From Streptomyces sp. NBC_01689 (GTDB lineage: Bacteria; Actinomycetota; Actinomycetes; Streptomycetales; Streptomycetaceae), in contig NZ_CP109592.1 of NCBI RefSeq assembly GCF_036250675.1, forward strand, positions 6,882,001 to 6,946,000: DNA of 64,000 nucleotides, written 5' to 3'. This document shows, piece after piece, positions 27,275-35,134 of the stretch. The notes under the pieces are model-generated. The model was not told where the DNA came from, searched no databases, and saw only the letters and a list, made by a program, of their open reading frames with translations. Made by a program: the position numbers and the translations under genes. How positions within the stretch are numbered: position 1 is the first letter of the stretch; each line of letters opens with the position of its first letter.

Positions 27275-28459
27275 TTACGGCAGCGCCAGCATCCGCTCCA
27301 GCGCCAGCTTCGCGTACCGCTCCGTCTCCCGGTCCACCTCGATGCGGTTGACCAGGTTGCCCTCGGCCAGCGACTCCAGGGTCCACACCAGGTGGGGCAG
27401 GTCGATGCGGTTCATGGTCGAGCAGAAGCAGACCGTCTTGTCGAGGAAGACGATCTCCTTGCCCTCGGGGGCGAAACGATTCGCGAGCCGGCGTACGAGA
27501 TTCAGCTCCGTGCCGATCGCCCACTTCGAACCGGCGGGGGCCGCCTCCAGGGCCTTGATGATGTACTCCGTGGAGCCGACGTGGTCCGCGGCGTCGACGA
27601 CCTCGTGCTTGCACTCGGGGTGCACGAGCACGTTCACACCGGGGATGCGCGCGCGCACGTCGTTCACCGAGTCCAGGCTGAAGCGGCCGTGCACCGAGCA
27701 GTGGCCGCGCCACAGGATCATCTTCGCGTCGCGCAGCTGCTCCGCGGTCAGGCCGCCGTTCGGCTTGTGGGGGTTGTAGAGGACGCAGTCCTCCAGCGAC
27801 ATCCCCAGGTCACGGACGGCGGTGTTGCGGCCGAGGTGCTGGTCGGGCAGGAAGAGGACCTTCTCGCCCTGCTCGAAGGCCCACTCCAGGGCCCGCTGGG
27901 CGTTGGACGACGTGCAGATCGTGCCGCCGTGCCTGCCGGTGAACGCCTTGATGTCGGCGGACGAGTTCATGTACGAGACGGGGACGACCCGGTCGGCGAC
28001 CCCGGCCTCGGTCAGCACGTCCCAGCACTCGGCGACCTGCTCGGCCGTCGCCATGTCGGCCATGGAGCAGCCGGCGGCGAGGTCGGGCAGGACCACCTTC
28101 TGGTCGTCGGTGGTCAGGATGTCCGCGGACTCCGCCATGAAGTGCACACCGCAGAAGACGATGTACTCGGCCTCGGGGCGCGCGGCGGCTTCCCGGGCGA
28201 GCTTGAACGAGTCGCCCGTGACATCCGCGAACTGGATGACCTCGTCGCGCTGGTAGTGGTGGCCGAGCACGAAGACTTTGTCCCCGAGCTTCTCCTTCGC
28301 CGCTCGCGCGCGCTCCACCAGGTCCGGGTCGGACGGGGAGGGGAGGTCGCCGGGGCACTCGACGCCGCGCTCGCTCCTCGGGTCGGCCTCACGGCCGAGC
28401 AGCAGCAGGGCGAGGGGCGTCGGCTGTACGTCGAGCTCCTGGGTCTGGGCGGTGGTCAC
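27275..28459 (-). CDS. nadA: Quinolinate synthase
   Basis: Condenses iminoaspartate and dihydroxyacetone phosphate to quinolinate for de novo NAD synthesis, using a [4Fe-4S] cluster held by three cysteines. The 394 residues are the long actinobacterial form. Landmarks are LGHHYQRDE near the start, FCGVHFMAESA (cluster Cys and substrate site), VHPECKHEV and CFCSTMN near the end. The GTG at 28459 (VTTAQTQ) has GAAAGGG eight bases upstream. nadB and nadC are not adjacent. The dependence on an Fe-S cluster fits its divergent arrangement with erpA, and two matching operators lie in the shared promoter region. Confidence 0.95.
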   Translation of the reverse strand: MTTAQTQELDVQPTPLALLLLGREADPRSERGVECPGDLPSPSDPDLVERARAAKEKLGDKVFVLGHHYQRDEVIQFADVTGDSFKLAREAAARPEAEYIVFCGVHFMAESADILTTDDQKVVLPDLAAGCSMADMATAEQVAECWDVLTEAGVADRVVPVSYMNSSADIKAFTGRHGGTICTSSNAQRALEWAFEQGEKVLFLPDQHLGRNTAVRDLGMSLEDCVLYNPHKPNGGLTAEQLRDAKMILWRGHCSVHGRFSLDSVNDVRARIPGVNVLVHPECKHEVVDAADHVGSTEYIIKALEAAPAGSKWAIGTELNLVRRLANRFAPEGKEIVFLDKTVCFCSTMNRIDLPHLVWTLESLAEGNLVNRIEVDRETERYAKLALERMLALP

Positions 28460-28532
28460 GACACGCACCCTTTCTGTTCTGCGGCTCGCCGGGTCACGAA
28501 CGACTCGGCGGGACATGCGGGAGTAGCCTTTT

Positions 28533-28545
28533 CGTCTAAATGACG
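28533..28545. promoter_or_regulatory. Candidate operator 1 at the nadA promoter
   Basis: CGTCTAAATGACG, an imperfect palindrome fitting CGTCWNNNTGACG. It lies just after a possible -10 box (TATGAT, reading toward nadA), where the transcript would begin. Centre-to-centre distance to operator 2 is 34 bp. Confidence 0.55.
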
Positions 28546-28566
28546 CTATCTATCATAACCGCTTCA

Positions 28567-28579
28567 CGTCATGTTGACG
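28567..28579. promoter_or_regulatory. Candidate operator 2 at the nadA promoter
   Basis: CGTCATGTTGACG, a perfect palindrome (5-bp arms, 3-bp centre) of the same form as operator 1. It covers the expected -35 position of the nadA promoter. Together they would place a repressor across the promoter. The rest of 28460-28768 holds the erpA promoter region and no gene. Confidence 0.55.
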
Positions 28580-28768
28580 ATGTCCGCCGGGACCATGTGA
28601 TGTGAATCCCTGAGGTTGTCCACAGGCCGCTGTGCGCGCTGATGCGCGTGTGCGAGCATGAGAGGGAACGGAGAACCAGAAGACAGACTCTCGGCCCGGA
28701 ATGAATCCGCGGCCCCGGCGGTTGTTCCCGTCGGCAAGCAGTCTCCGAACAACCCGGGAGAGAAGCAG

Positions 28769-29125
28769 ATGTCCGTATCGGACGAGACCACCACCGTGAG
28801 CGACGGCATCATGCTGTCCGACGCCGCCGCGGGCAAGGTCAAGGCCCTGCTCGACCAGGAAGGCCGCGACGATCTGGCACTGCGTGTCGCCGTTCAGCCC
28901 GGCGGCTGCTCCGGCCTGCGCTACCAGCTCTTCTTCGACGAGCGCTCCCTCGACGGCGATGTCGTCAAGGACTTCGGCGGCGTCAAGGTCGTCACCGACC
29001 GCATGAGCGCCCCGTACCTGGGCGGCGCCTCGATCGACTTCGTGGACACCATCGAGAAGCAGGGCTTCACGATCGACAACCCGAACGCGACGGGCTCCTG
29101 CGCCTGCGGCGACTCCTTCAGCTAG
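28769..29125 (+). CDS. erpA: A-type iron-sulfur carrier protein
   Basis: A 118-residue HesB/IscA-type carrier that delivers Fe-S clusters to apo-enzymes. The three cluster cysteines are C47 in GGCSGLRY, and C111 and C113 in the C-terminal CAC. Length and motifs are standard. The ATG at 28769 has GGGAGA at a good distance. It is divergent from the Fe-S enzyme nadA and near respiratory genes containing Fe-S centres (Rieske protein QcrA). The same neighbourhood (erpA-like gene, adoK, ctaC) is conserved in mycobacteria. A strong terminator follows. Confidence 0.94.
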   Translation: MSVSDETTTVSDGIMLSDAAAGKVKALLDQEGRDDLALRVAVQPGGCSGLRYQLFFDERSLDGDVVKDFGGVKVVTDRMSAPYLGGASIDFVDTIEKQGFTIDNPNATGSCACGDSFS

Positions 29126-29173
29126 GCCCCCGCGGCCCCCTGCGACGGGCCGCGGACCACTGCTGGACACGGA

Positions 29174-29211
29174 CGAAGGCGGCGTCCCCTCCGAGGGTGA
29201 CGCCGCCTTCG
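29174..29211 (+). terminator. Terminator downstream of erpA
   Basis: Perfect 13-bp arms CGAAGGCGGCGTC and GACGCCGCCTTCG around a 12-base loop, 49 bp after the erpA stop. Confidence 0.85.
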
Positions 29212-29329
29212 CGTGTCCACGCCCGCACCCGCGGGCGTCTTCGCATGTCGGCGCCCGCACGGTGTGGGCCGTCGCGTCTCCGCGCCCGCGGGGCCTTCGC
29301 GTGTCCACGCCCGCACTCGCGCGGGCCGT
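29207..29329. repeat. Four degenerate tandem repeats of about 32-35 bp
   Basis: Units at 29207, 29239, 29270 and 29295 share CTTCGCGTGTCCACGCCCGC with changes; several can fold through GCCCGC/GCGGGC. They fill the space between the erpA terminator and the stop of the next gene. Confidence 0.65.
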
Positions 29330-29333
29330 TGCC

Positions 29334-30899
29334 CTACCGCACCAGCGGGTTCGGCGTGTGTGCCGCCCTCGGTGTCGCCGGTGTCATCGGCGTCGGCCGG
29401 GTCGGGGTCCTCGTCGACGCGCCGGGCGTCCTTCCCTCGTGGATCCTCCCGCCGTCCGGCCCCACGACCTTCCGGTCGCCGAGCGGCGCGTCCAGACGCA
29501 CCGTCTTCTCGTAGACCTTGGCGATCATGATGCAGACCTTCCCCTGCCACGGGGACTCGGTCACCTCGACCGTCACCTCGTCCGCGCTCTCGTGCGCCGA
29601 GACGGAGTAGTCGGCGCACACCCCGCCGGTGAAGCTCACCGTCAGGTCCCGGCCGTGGGCGGTGTACCCCTCGACCCTGGCGTCACGGGACGCCGGACCG
29701 CCGGTCGGCCGCGGACTCGGCGTCCCCGGGGTCTCCGGCGAGGCCAGGTACCGGGGATCGACGGCCGGGAACGTCACGGTGAGGCGGGCGGAGGCCCCCT
29801 TCGGCCGGACCTCGAACAGCCAGGACGGCACCAGCGTCCGATGCCCGTCCACGAAGTGCGACGCCAGCCCGAAGACGGCCTTCTCGACGTTCACCGACTC
29901 CCGCCGCGGCAGCTCGGTCGACGCGCGGCACGGCGACTCGTCCCGGTCCTTCAGCGGCACGGCGCTCGCGCAGCCGCCCGGCCCGTTGCGCCCACCCCCC
30001 GGCGCCGAGGCCGGTCCCCGGGCGTTCATCAGACCGAGCGTCCGGCGCGCGTCGAGGACCGGGTACGAGTCGCCGCGCTCCGGTGTCTTCAGCAGGCCGT
30101 CGCCGCCCACCACCTGGCCCCCCGCGCCGATCTGGATCCCGGTGGTCCAGCCGTGGGTGGGCAGTCCGCCGACCTCGGGGTCCGCGTTCACCACACGTAC
30201 GGCGCCCAAGAGCGTGCTCGCGTCGAGCTTCGCGTCGTCCTCGCCGAGCGCCTTCAGCACGGGCGCGGCGGCCTTCTTCGCGACCGCCTCGCTCACCGCG
30301 TGACTGCTCGGCGAGCCGGGGTCGGCGGTGCACACGGCGCCCTTGCAGTTGTCGGTGCCGGGCGCGTAGCGGCTGAACGTCCAGGTGCCGGGGGCCTGCC
30401 GGCTCACCTGGAGACTCGGGCCGGTGCCCTCCCCGCCCTGGCCGGTCTGCCAGGTGTCGCCGACGAGCCGCGGGGTGCCGGTGAGCCCCAGGGCGTCGGC
30501 CAGCTCGGTCACCTCGGCCGCGGTGACCGCGCCCTCCGGCGCGTAGACGGGCGCGGAGTCCGGGCCGTCGGGCAGTTTGCCGTCGGCGCGGTAGACCGGG
30601 CCGTACGGGTCGGGCTCACCGGGCGCGATTCCCCCCGTACCGCCGCCGGAACCGCCGCCCGGGGCACGGTCGAGGGCGAGCGGCGGGAGAGTGCGGTCAC
30701 CGCCGGGCGACTGGGCGCCGCCGTGTCCGCCGCTGTCGAAGGCGGCCGTGGCCATGTACGCCCCGCCGCCCCCGACGAGCAGAACGGCGGCCGCGACGGA
30801 GGCGACGGCCACCGGGGAGTGCCGGCGGCGCGGCCTCGCCGTCCCGACGCCGTCCTCGGCGGGGTCGGTCGCTTCGTGGTCGGGTCGCTCGGTGCTCAC
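29334..30899 (-). CDS. Membrane-anchored extracytoplasmic protein of unknown function
   Basis: A 521-residue protein with a short charged cytosolic N-terminus, one transmembrane helix (about residues 30-50: SPVAVASVAAAVLLVGGGG), a Gly/Pro-rich linker and a large external domain with two cysteines in DNCKGAVC. The C-terminus is Pro/Thr-rich (PTRPTPMTPATP). The GTG at 30899 has AAGGAG seven bases upstream. I do not recognise the external domain; lone membrane proteins like this often sit near sigma/anti-sigma pairs, but none is here. Upstream, a 225-bp gap separates it from a small gene on the same strand. Confidence 0.8.
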   Translation of the reverse strand: MSTERPDHEATDPAEDGVGTARPRRRHSPVAVASVAAAVLLVGGGGAYMATAAFDSGGHGGAQSPGGDRTLPPLALDRAPGGGSGGGTGGIAPGEPDPYGPVYRADGKLPDGPDSAPVYAPEGAVTAAEVTELADALGLTGTPRLVGDTWQTGQGGEGTGPSLQVSRQAPGTWTFSRYAPGTDNCKGAVCTADPGSPSSHAVSEAVAKKAAAPVLKALGEDDAKLDASTLLGAVRVVNADPEVGGLPTHGWTTGIQIGAGGQVVGGDGLLKTPERGDSYPVLDARRTLGLMNARGPASAPGGGRNGPGGCASAVPLKDRDESPCRASTELPRRESVNVEKAVFGLASHFVDGHRTLVPSWLFEVRPKGASARLTVTFPAVDPRYLASPETPGTPSPRPTGGPASRDARVEGYTAHGRDLTVSFTGGVCADYSVSAHESADEVTVEVTESPWQGKVCIMIAKVYEKTVRLDAPLGDRKVVGPDGGRIHEGRTPGASTRTPTRPTPMTPATPRAAHTPNPLVR

Positions 30900-31124
30900 C
30901 GCATCGCTCCTTCGGCTCCACTGCTGTCCGCGACGACCCGGCCCGGCCGGGAGACTCCCGGAGCGGGCGGAAAGGCCGTACGCCGCGTCCCTCTCGAAGG
31001 GGACGGCGATGGGACGCGGCGGGGGAGCGCGCGGTTCCCCGCGGGCGCTGTCCGTCCGCCCCCCAGCGCCCTCTCGGGCACGGAGGCGTCGGGGCACGGA
31101 GGCGTCGGGACGTGGAGCGCCGGA

Positions 31125-31334
31125 TCAGTCGCCGTACTCGGACATGGCGTCCAGCAGGCGGGCGGAGGCGGGCGGCACGCGTACCCCGTGGATGCGGGAC
31201 GGGGACACCGCCGCGGCGGCGGCCGGAGCCGGGGCCGCCCAGCGCCGGGCGGTCCGGGCGCAGTCGGCGCGCAGCGACGCCAGGTCGCCTTCGAGGTCGA
31301 GCGGAGCGGAGCCGTGGACCCTGAGGTTCGTCAT
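31125..31334 (-). CDS. Small hypothetical protein
   Basis: A 69-residue protein starting MTNLRVHGSAPLDLEGDL and ending LLDAMSEYGD, with an Ala-rich middle. It has high third-position GC like its neighbours, and TACGGT six bases before the ATG, the leaderless pattern. There is no domain, signal or membrane segment. It is divergent from the sugar kinase gene. Existence is probable, function unknown. Confidence 0.55.
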   Translation of the reverse strand: MTNLRVHGSAPLDLEGDLASLRADCARTARRWAAPAPAAAAAVSPSRIHGVRVPPASARLLDAMSEYGD

Positions 31335-31468
31335 GACGGAACCGTATGCACCGGAAGCGTTACGAAGAAAGACCTACTATCGGGTAGTTTTGCCCGCTTC
31401 AGAGGTCGGGCCGCGACCGGGTAGCGTGAACTGTCAACCCTCTCCCTTCGCAGGAGCGTGTCCTCGCC

Positions 31469-32443
31469 GTGCGTATCGCAGTCACCGGCTCCATCGCCAC
31501 CGACCACCTCATGACCTTCCCCGGCCGTTTCGCCGACCAGCTGGTCGCGGACCAGCTGCACACGGTCTCCCTGTCCTTCCTCGTCGACAACCTCGACGTG
31601 CGCAGGGGCGGTGTCGGCGCGAACATCGCCTTCGGTATGGGTCAGCTGGGCACCAGGCCGATCCTGGTCGGGGCCGCGGGCTCCGACTTCGACGAATACC
31701 GTGCGTGGCTGGACCGCCACGGCGTCGACACCGGCTCCGTACGGATCTCCGAGGTGCTGCACACCGCGCGCTTCGTGTGCACCACGGACGCCGACCACAA
31801 CCAGATCGGCTCCTTCTACACGGGCGCGATGAGCGAGGCCCGGCTGATCGAGCTGAAGGCGGTCGCGGACCGGGTCGACGGACTCGACCTCGTCCTCATC
31901 GGGGCGGACGACCCCGAGGCGATGCTGCGGCACACCGAGGAGTGCCGGTCCCGCTCGATCCCCTTCGCGGCCGACTTCTCCCAGCAGATCGCCCGGATGA
32001 ACGGCGACGAGATCCGGATACTGCTGGACGGGGCGACCTACCTCTTCTCCAACGAGTACGAGAAGGGGCTCATCGAGTCCAAGACCGGCTGGAGCGACTC
32101 CGAGATCCTCTCCAAGGTCGGCCACCGCGTGACCACCCTCGGCGCGCGGGGCGTCCGCATCGAGCGCGTCGGCGAGGACCCGGTCGAGGTCGGCTGCCCC
32201 GACGAGGAGCGCAAGGCCGACCCGACGGGCGTCGGCGACGCGTTCCGCGCGGGCTTCCTGTCCGGGCTCGCCTGGGGCGTCTCCCTGGAGCGCGCCGCCC
32301 AGGTCGGCTGCATGCTCGCCACCCTGGTGATCGAGACGGTCGGCACCCAGGAGTACCAGCTGCGCCGCGCCCACTTCATGGACCGGTTCACCAAGGCGTA
32401 CGGCGACGACGCCGCCCAGGAGGTCAGGGCCCACCTGGTCTAG
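31469..32443 (+). CDS. PfkB/ribokinase-family kinase, adenosine-kinase-like
   Basis: A 324-residue sugar or nucleoside kinase. It begins MRIAVTGSIATDHLMTFPG, has the substrate-lid GGVGANIAFGMGQLG, and the PfkB signature DPTGVGDAFRAGF with the catalytic Asp. The same family member sits beside ctaC and erpA in mycobacteria, where the M. tuberculosis protein (Rv2202c) is an adenosine kinase; that is the best guess here. The start is GTG at 31469, with GGAG rather far upstream; a TAGCGT box near 31422 is a likely -10. It ends 13 bp from the convergent desulfurase gene. Confidence 0.88.
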   Translation: MRIAVTGSIATDHLMTFPGRFADQLVADQLHTVSLSFLVDNLDVRRGGVGANIAFGMGQLGTRPILVGAAGSDFDEYRAWLDRHGVDTGSVRISEVLHTARFVCTTDADHNQIGSFYTGAMSEARLIELKAVADRVDGLDLVLIGADDPEAMLRHTEECRSRSIPFAADFSQQIARMNGDEIRILLDGATYLFSNEYEKGLIESKTGWSDSEILSKVGHRVTTLGARGVRIERVGEDPVEVGCPDEERKADPTGVGDAFRAGFLSGLAWGVSLERAAQVGCMLATLVIETVGTQEYQLRRAHFMDRFTKAYGDDAAQEVRAHLV

Positions 32444-32456
32444 GACGACGGCGGGG

Positions 32457-33839
32457 TCAGGACACCCGGCGGACCACGTAGACCGAGCCCCGGTCCGCCG
32501 GCTCCTCCCCGACGAACTCCTGACCCCGCATCGCGCACCACGCCGGGATGTCCAGGCGCGCCGCCTCGTCGTCCGCGAGGACCCGGACGGTGCCGCCGAC
32601 CGGCACGTCGCCGATGACCCCGGCCAGTTCGATGACCGGGATCGGGCAGAGCTTGCCCAGGGCGTCCAGGACGAGCGAACCCGAGGGGGCGGACGCCGTA
32701 CGGGGGGCCGTCGGGGCGCCGAGCTTCTCGCGCACCGCGGAGACCGCCGCCGGAAGCACCGACAGGAACCGGTCGACCTCCTCCGGCGGCGTGCCCGTCG
32801 GCAGCGACACCCGGACGTTGCCCTCGCTCAGCACCCCCATCGCCTTCAGCACATGGCTCGGGGTGAGCGTGCTGCTCGTACAGGACGAACCGGAGGAGAC
32901 CGAGAACCCCGCCCGGTCCAGCTCGTGCAGGAGCGACTCCCCGTCGACATAGAGACAGGAGAAGGTGACGATCCCCGGCAGCCGGCCGGCCGGGTCGCCG
33001 ACCACCTCCACGTCCGGGACGAGCACGGGGACCCGCGCCCGGATCCGGTCCGTCAGTTCCCGCAGCCGCGCCGCCTCCCCGGCCGCCTCCGCGCGCACGG
33101 CACGCAACGAGGCCGCCGCGGCCACCACGGCCGGAATGTTCTCGAAACCGGCCGCCCGCCCCGACTCCCTTTCGTCCAGGGGGCCTTGAGGGGCGAACCG
33201 GGCCCCCTTGCGCACGACGAGAAGCCCGACCCCCGAAGGGCCGCCCCACTTGTGGGCACTTGCCGTCAGCAGGGACCAGTCGCCCTCGACCCGCCCCCAG
33301 CCCAGCGACTGCGCCGCGTCCACCAGCAGCGGCACCCCCGCCGTCCGGCACGCCTCCGCGACCGCCGCCACCGGCTGCTCCGTGCCCACCTCATGGTTGG
33401 CGGACTGCAGACAGGCGAGCGCGGTGTCCGGGCGCAGGGCCTCGGCGTACCCGGAAGGGGACACCGCGCCCGTCCGGCCGACCGGGACATACGTCACCGT
33501 GCCGCCCGCCGCCTCATGGACCTCAGCCGAATGGAGTACCGACGAATGTTCGACGGCTGACACGATCAGGTGGCGTCCGACGCGTCGGCGGCCGGCCAGC
33601 GCACCCTCGATCCCGGAGTGCACGGCCCGGGTGCCGGAACTGGTGAAGACCAGTTCGTCCGGGCGGCAGCCCACGGCCTCGGCAGCCGCCTCGCGGGCCG
33701 CGTCGAGCAGCAGCCGGGCCCGCCGCCCCTCGCGGTAGAGCCGGGCCGGGTCGGCCCAGCCCTCGTCGAGCGAGGCCTGCAGGGCCTGTCGGGCGACGGG
33801 ATGGAGGGGGGCGGCGGAAGCAGCGTCGAAGTAGGCCAC
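32457..33839 (-). CDS. Cysteine desulfurase fused to a TusA/SirA sulfur-carrier domain
   Basis: A 460-residue fusion. Residues 1-375 are an IscS-like PLP enzyme: lysine K197 in TASAHKWGGP, cofactor Asp in VDAAQSLGW, and active-site C320 in SSGSSCTSS. Residues from about 388 are a TusA-like domain with the acceptor C398 in LGKLCPIPV. The enzyme would take sulfur from cysteine and pass the persulfide to its own carrier domain. The GTG at 33839 follows TAGCGT by six bases (leaderless). It is close to erpA and the Fe-S-containing respiratory genes, so the sulfur may go to clusters, tRNA thiolation or cofactors; which is not clear. Confidence 0.9.
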   Translation of the reverse strand: MAYFDAASAAPLHPVARQALQASLDEGWADPARLYREGRRARLLLDAAREAAAEAVGCRPDELVFTSSGTRAVHSGIEGALAGRRRVGRHLIVSAVEHSSVLHSAEVHEAAGGTVTYVPVGRTGAVSPSGYAEALRPDTALACLQSANHEVGTEQPVAAVAEACRTAGVPLLVDAAQSLGWGRVEGDWSLLTASAHKWGGPSGVGLLVVRKGARFAPQGPLDERESGRAAGFENIPAVVAAAASLRAVRAEAAGEAARLRELTDRIRARVPVLVPDVEVVGDPAGRLPGIVTFSCLYVDGESLLHELDRAGFSVSSGSSCTSSTLTPSHVLKAMGVLSEGNVRVSLPTGTPPEEVDRFLSVLPAAVSAVREKLGAPTAPRTASAPSGSLVLDALGKLCPIPVIELAGVIGDVPVGGTVRVLADDEAARLDIPAWCAMRGQEFVGEEPADRGSVYVVRRVS

Positions 33840-34022
33840 ACGCCCACGCTAAGGCCCCGGTCGGGGCGGCGCCCCGAGGGGGGCGAGGAACGGCACGGAG
33901 GGCCGGGACGGAGCCGTGGCCGCCGTGACACCCCCGGTCCGGGGCCTCCGGACGCCCCGAACCCCCGTCAGAAGTAGCCCGGAGCAGGGCAACCCACCCC
34001 CTTCGGCTGACCCGGCGGCGCG

Positions 34023-34056
34023 TTGGGCACCCTCCCCGCGCGACCTCAAATAGCGT
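34023..34056 (+). promoter_or_regulatory. ctaC promoter
   Basis: TTGGGC (34023) and TCAAAT (34046) are 17 bp apart; alternatively TAGCGT at 34051 is the -10 box. Either way transcription should begin near 34058-34063, giving a leader of about 115 bases. The upstream part of the 33840-34174 gap shows no gene. Confidence 0.5.
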
Positions 34057-34062
34057 CCAGTA

Positions 34063-34091
34063 GGGTTTGGTCCGCATAAACATCCAAACCC
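34063..34091 (+). promoter_or_regulatory. Inverted repeat at the likely 5' end of the ctaC mRNA
   Basis: Perfect 8-bp arms GGGTTTGG and CCAAACCC separated by 13 bp. It lies immediately after the predicted promoter, so it is either an operator or a 5' stabilising hairpin of the cytochrome oxidase transcript. Confidence 0.55.
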
Positions 34092-34174
34092 CTGCCCGTG
34101 TGCCAGGGCGGCGAGCGACCAGCGAGAAGGGCCGTAGCCAACCAGCGCGGGCGAGACTCTCGGGAAGGCGCTAC

Positions 34175-35134
34175 GTGAGTCCCAACGGCTCCGACCGCTC
34201 GCCGCGGCGCCCGATGCGGCGGAAGCTGCTGCAGGCAATGACAGCGGGCCTGGTCCTGGCGACCGCCACCGGTTGCACATACAAGGACTTTCCCCGCCTT
34301 GGTATGCCCACCCCGGTCACGGAGGAGGCTCCGCGGATCCTCTCCCTCTGGCAGGGCTCGTGGGCGGCCGCGCTCGCCACGGGCGTGCTGGTCTGGGGCC
34401 TGATCCTGTGGAGCGTCGTCTTCCATCGGCGCAGCCGCACCAAGGTCGAAGTTCCCCCGCAGACCCGGTACAACATGCCGATCGAGGCGCTGTACACGGT
34501 GGTCCCGCTCATCATCGTCTCGGTGCTGTTCTACTTCACCGCCCGGGACGAGACGAAGCTCCTCAGCCTCGACAAGAAGCCCGACCTCACGGTCAACGTG
34601 GTCGGCTACCAGTGGAGCTGGGGCTTCAACTACATCGAGAACGTCCCCGGTGTCACCGGCGACGCGAAGACCGACAAGAACCTGGACGCCATTCCGGACC
34701 GGTTCAAGACGGACTTCCCGGCCGGTGCCGGCGGTGTCTACGACGCCGGTACGCCCGGCGAGCGGAACCCCCAGACGAACAACCCCGGTCCGACCCTCTG
34801 GCTCCCCAAGGGCAAGACGGTCCGCTTCGTCCTCACTTCGCGTGACGTCATCCACTCCTTCTGGGTGGTGCCGTTCCTCATGAAGCAGGACGTCATCCCG
34901 GGCCACACCAACTCCTTCCAGGTGACTCCCAACAGGGAAGGCACCTACCTGGGCAAGTGCGCCGAGCTGTGCGGCGTCGACCACTCCCGGATGCTCTTCA
35001 ACGTGAAGGTCGTCTCGCCCGAGCGCTACGAGGCTCACCTCAAGCAGCTCGCGGCCGAGGGGCAGACCGGTTACATCCCGGCCGGCATTGAGCAGACGGG
35101 CCACGAGAAGAACCGGGAGACGAACAACCTGTGA
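34175..35134 (+). CDS. ctaC: Cytochrome c oxidase subunit II
   Basis: A 319-residue CuA subunit of the aa3 oxidase. A lipoprotein-like signal ([21 protein letters not shown]) is followed by two transmembrane helices (around 55-80 and 98-118) and a periplasmic cupredoxin domain. CuA ligands are intact: [10 protein letters not shown] and the [12 protein letters not shown] cluster with two Cys, His and Met. The GTG at 34175 has GGAAGG eight bases upstream. The stop overlaps the ctaD start (GTGA), so subunits I and II are coupled. It accepts electrons from the fused-type cytochrome of QcrC. Confidence 0.96.
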   Translation: MSPNGSDRSPRRPMRRKLLQAMTAGLVLATATGCTYKDFPRLGMPTPVTEEAPRILSLWQGSWAAALATGVLVWGLILWSVVFHRRSRTKVEVPPQTRYNMPIEALYTVVPLIIVSVLFYFTARDETKLLSLDKKPDLTVNVVGYQWSWGFNYIENVPGVTGDAKTDKNLDAIPDRFKTDFPAGAGGVYDAGTPGERNPQTNNPGPTLWLPKGKTVRFVLTSRDVIHSFWVVPFLMKQDVIPGHTNSFQVTPNREGTYLGKCAELCGVDHSRMLFNVKVVSPERYEAHLKQLAAEGQTGYIPAGIEQTGHEKNRETNNL

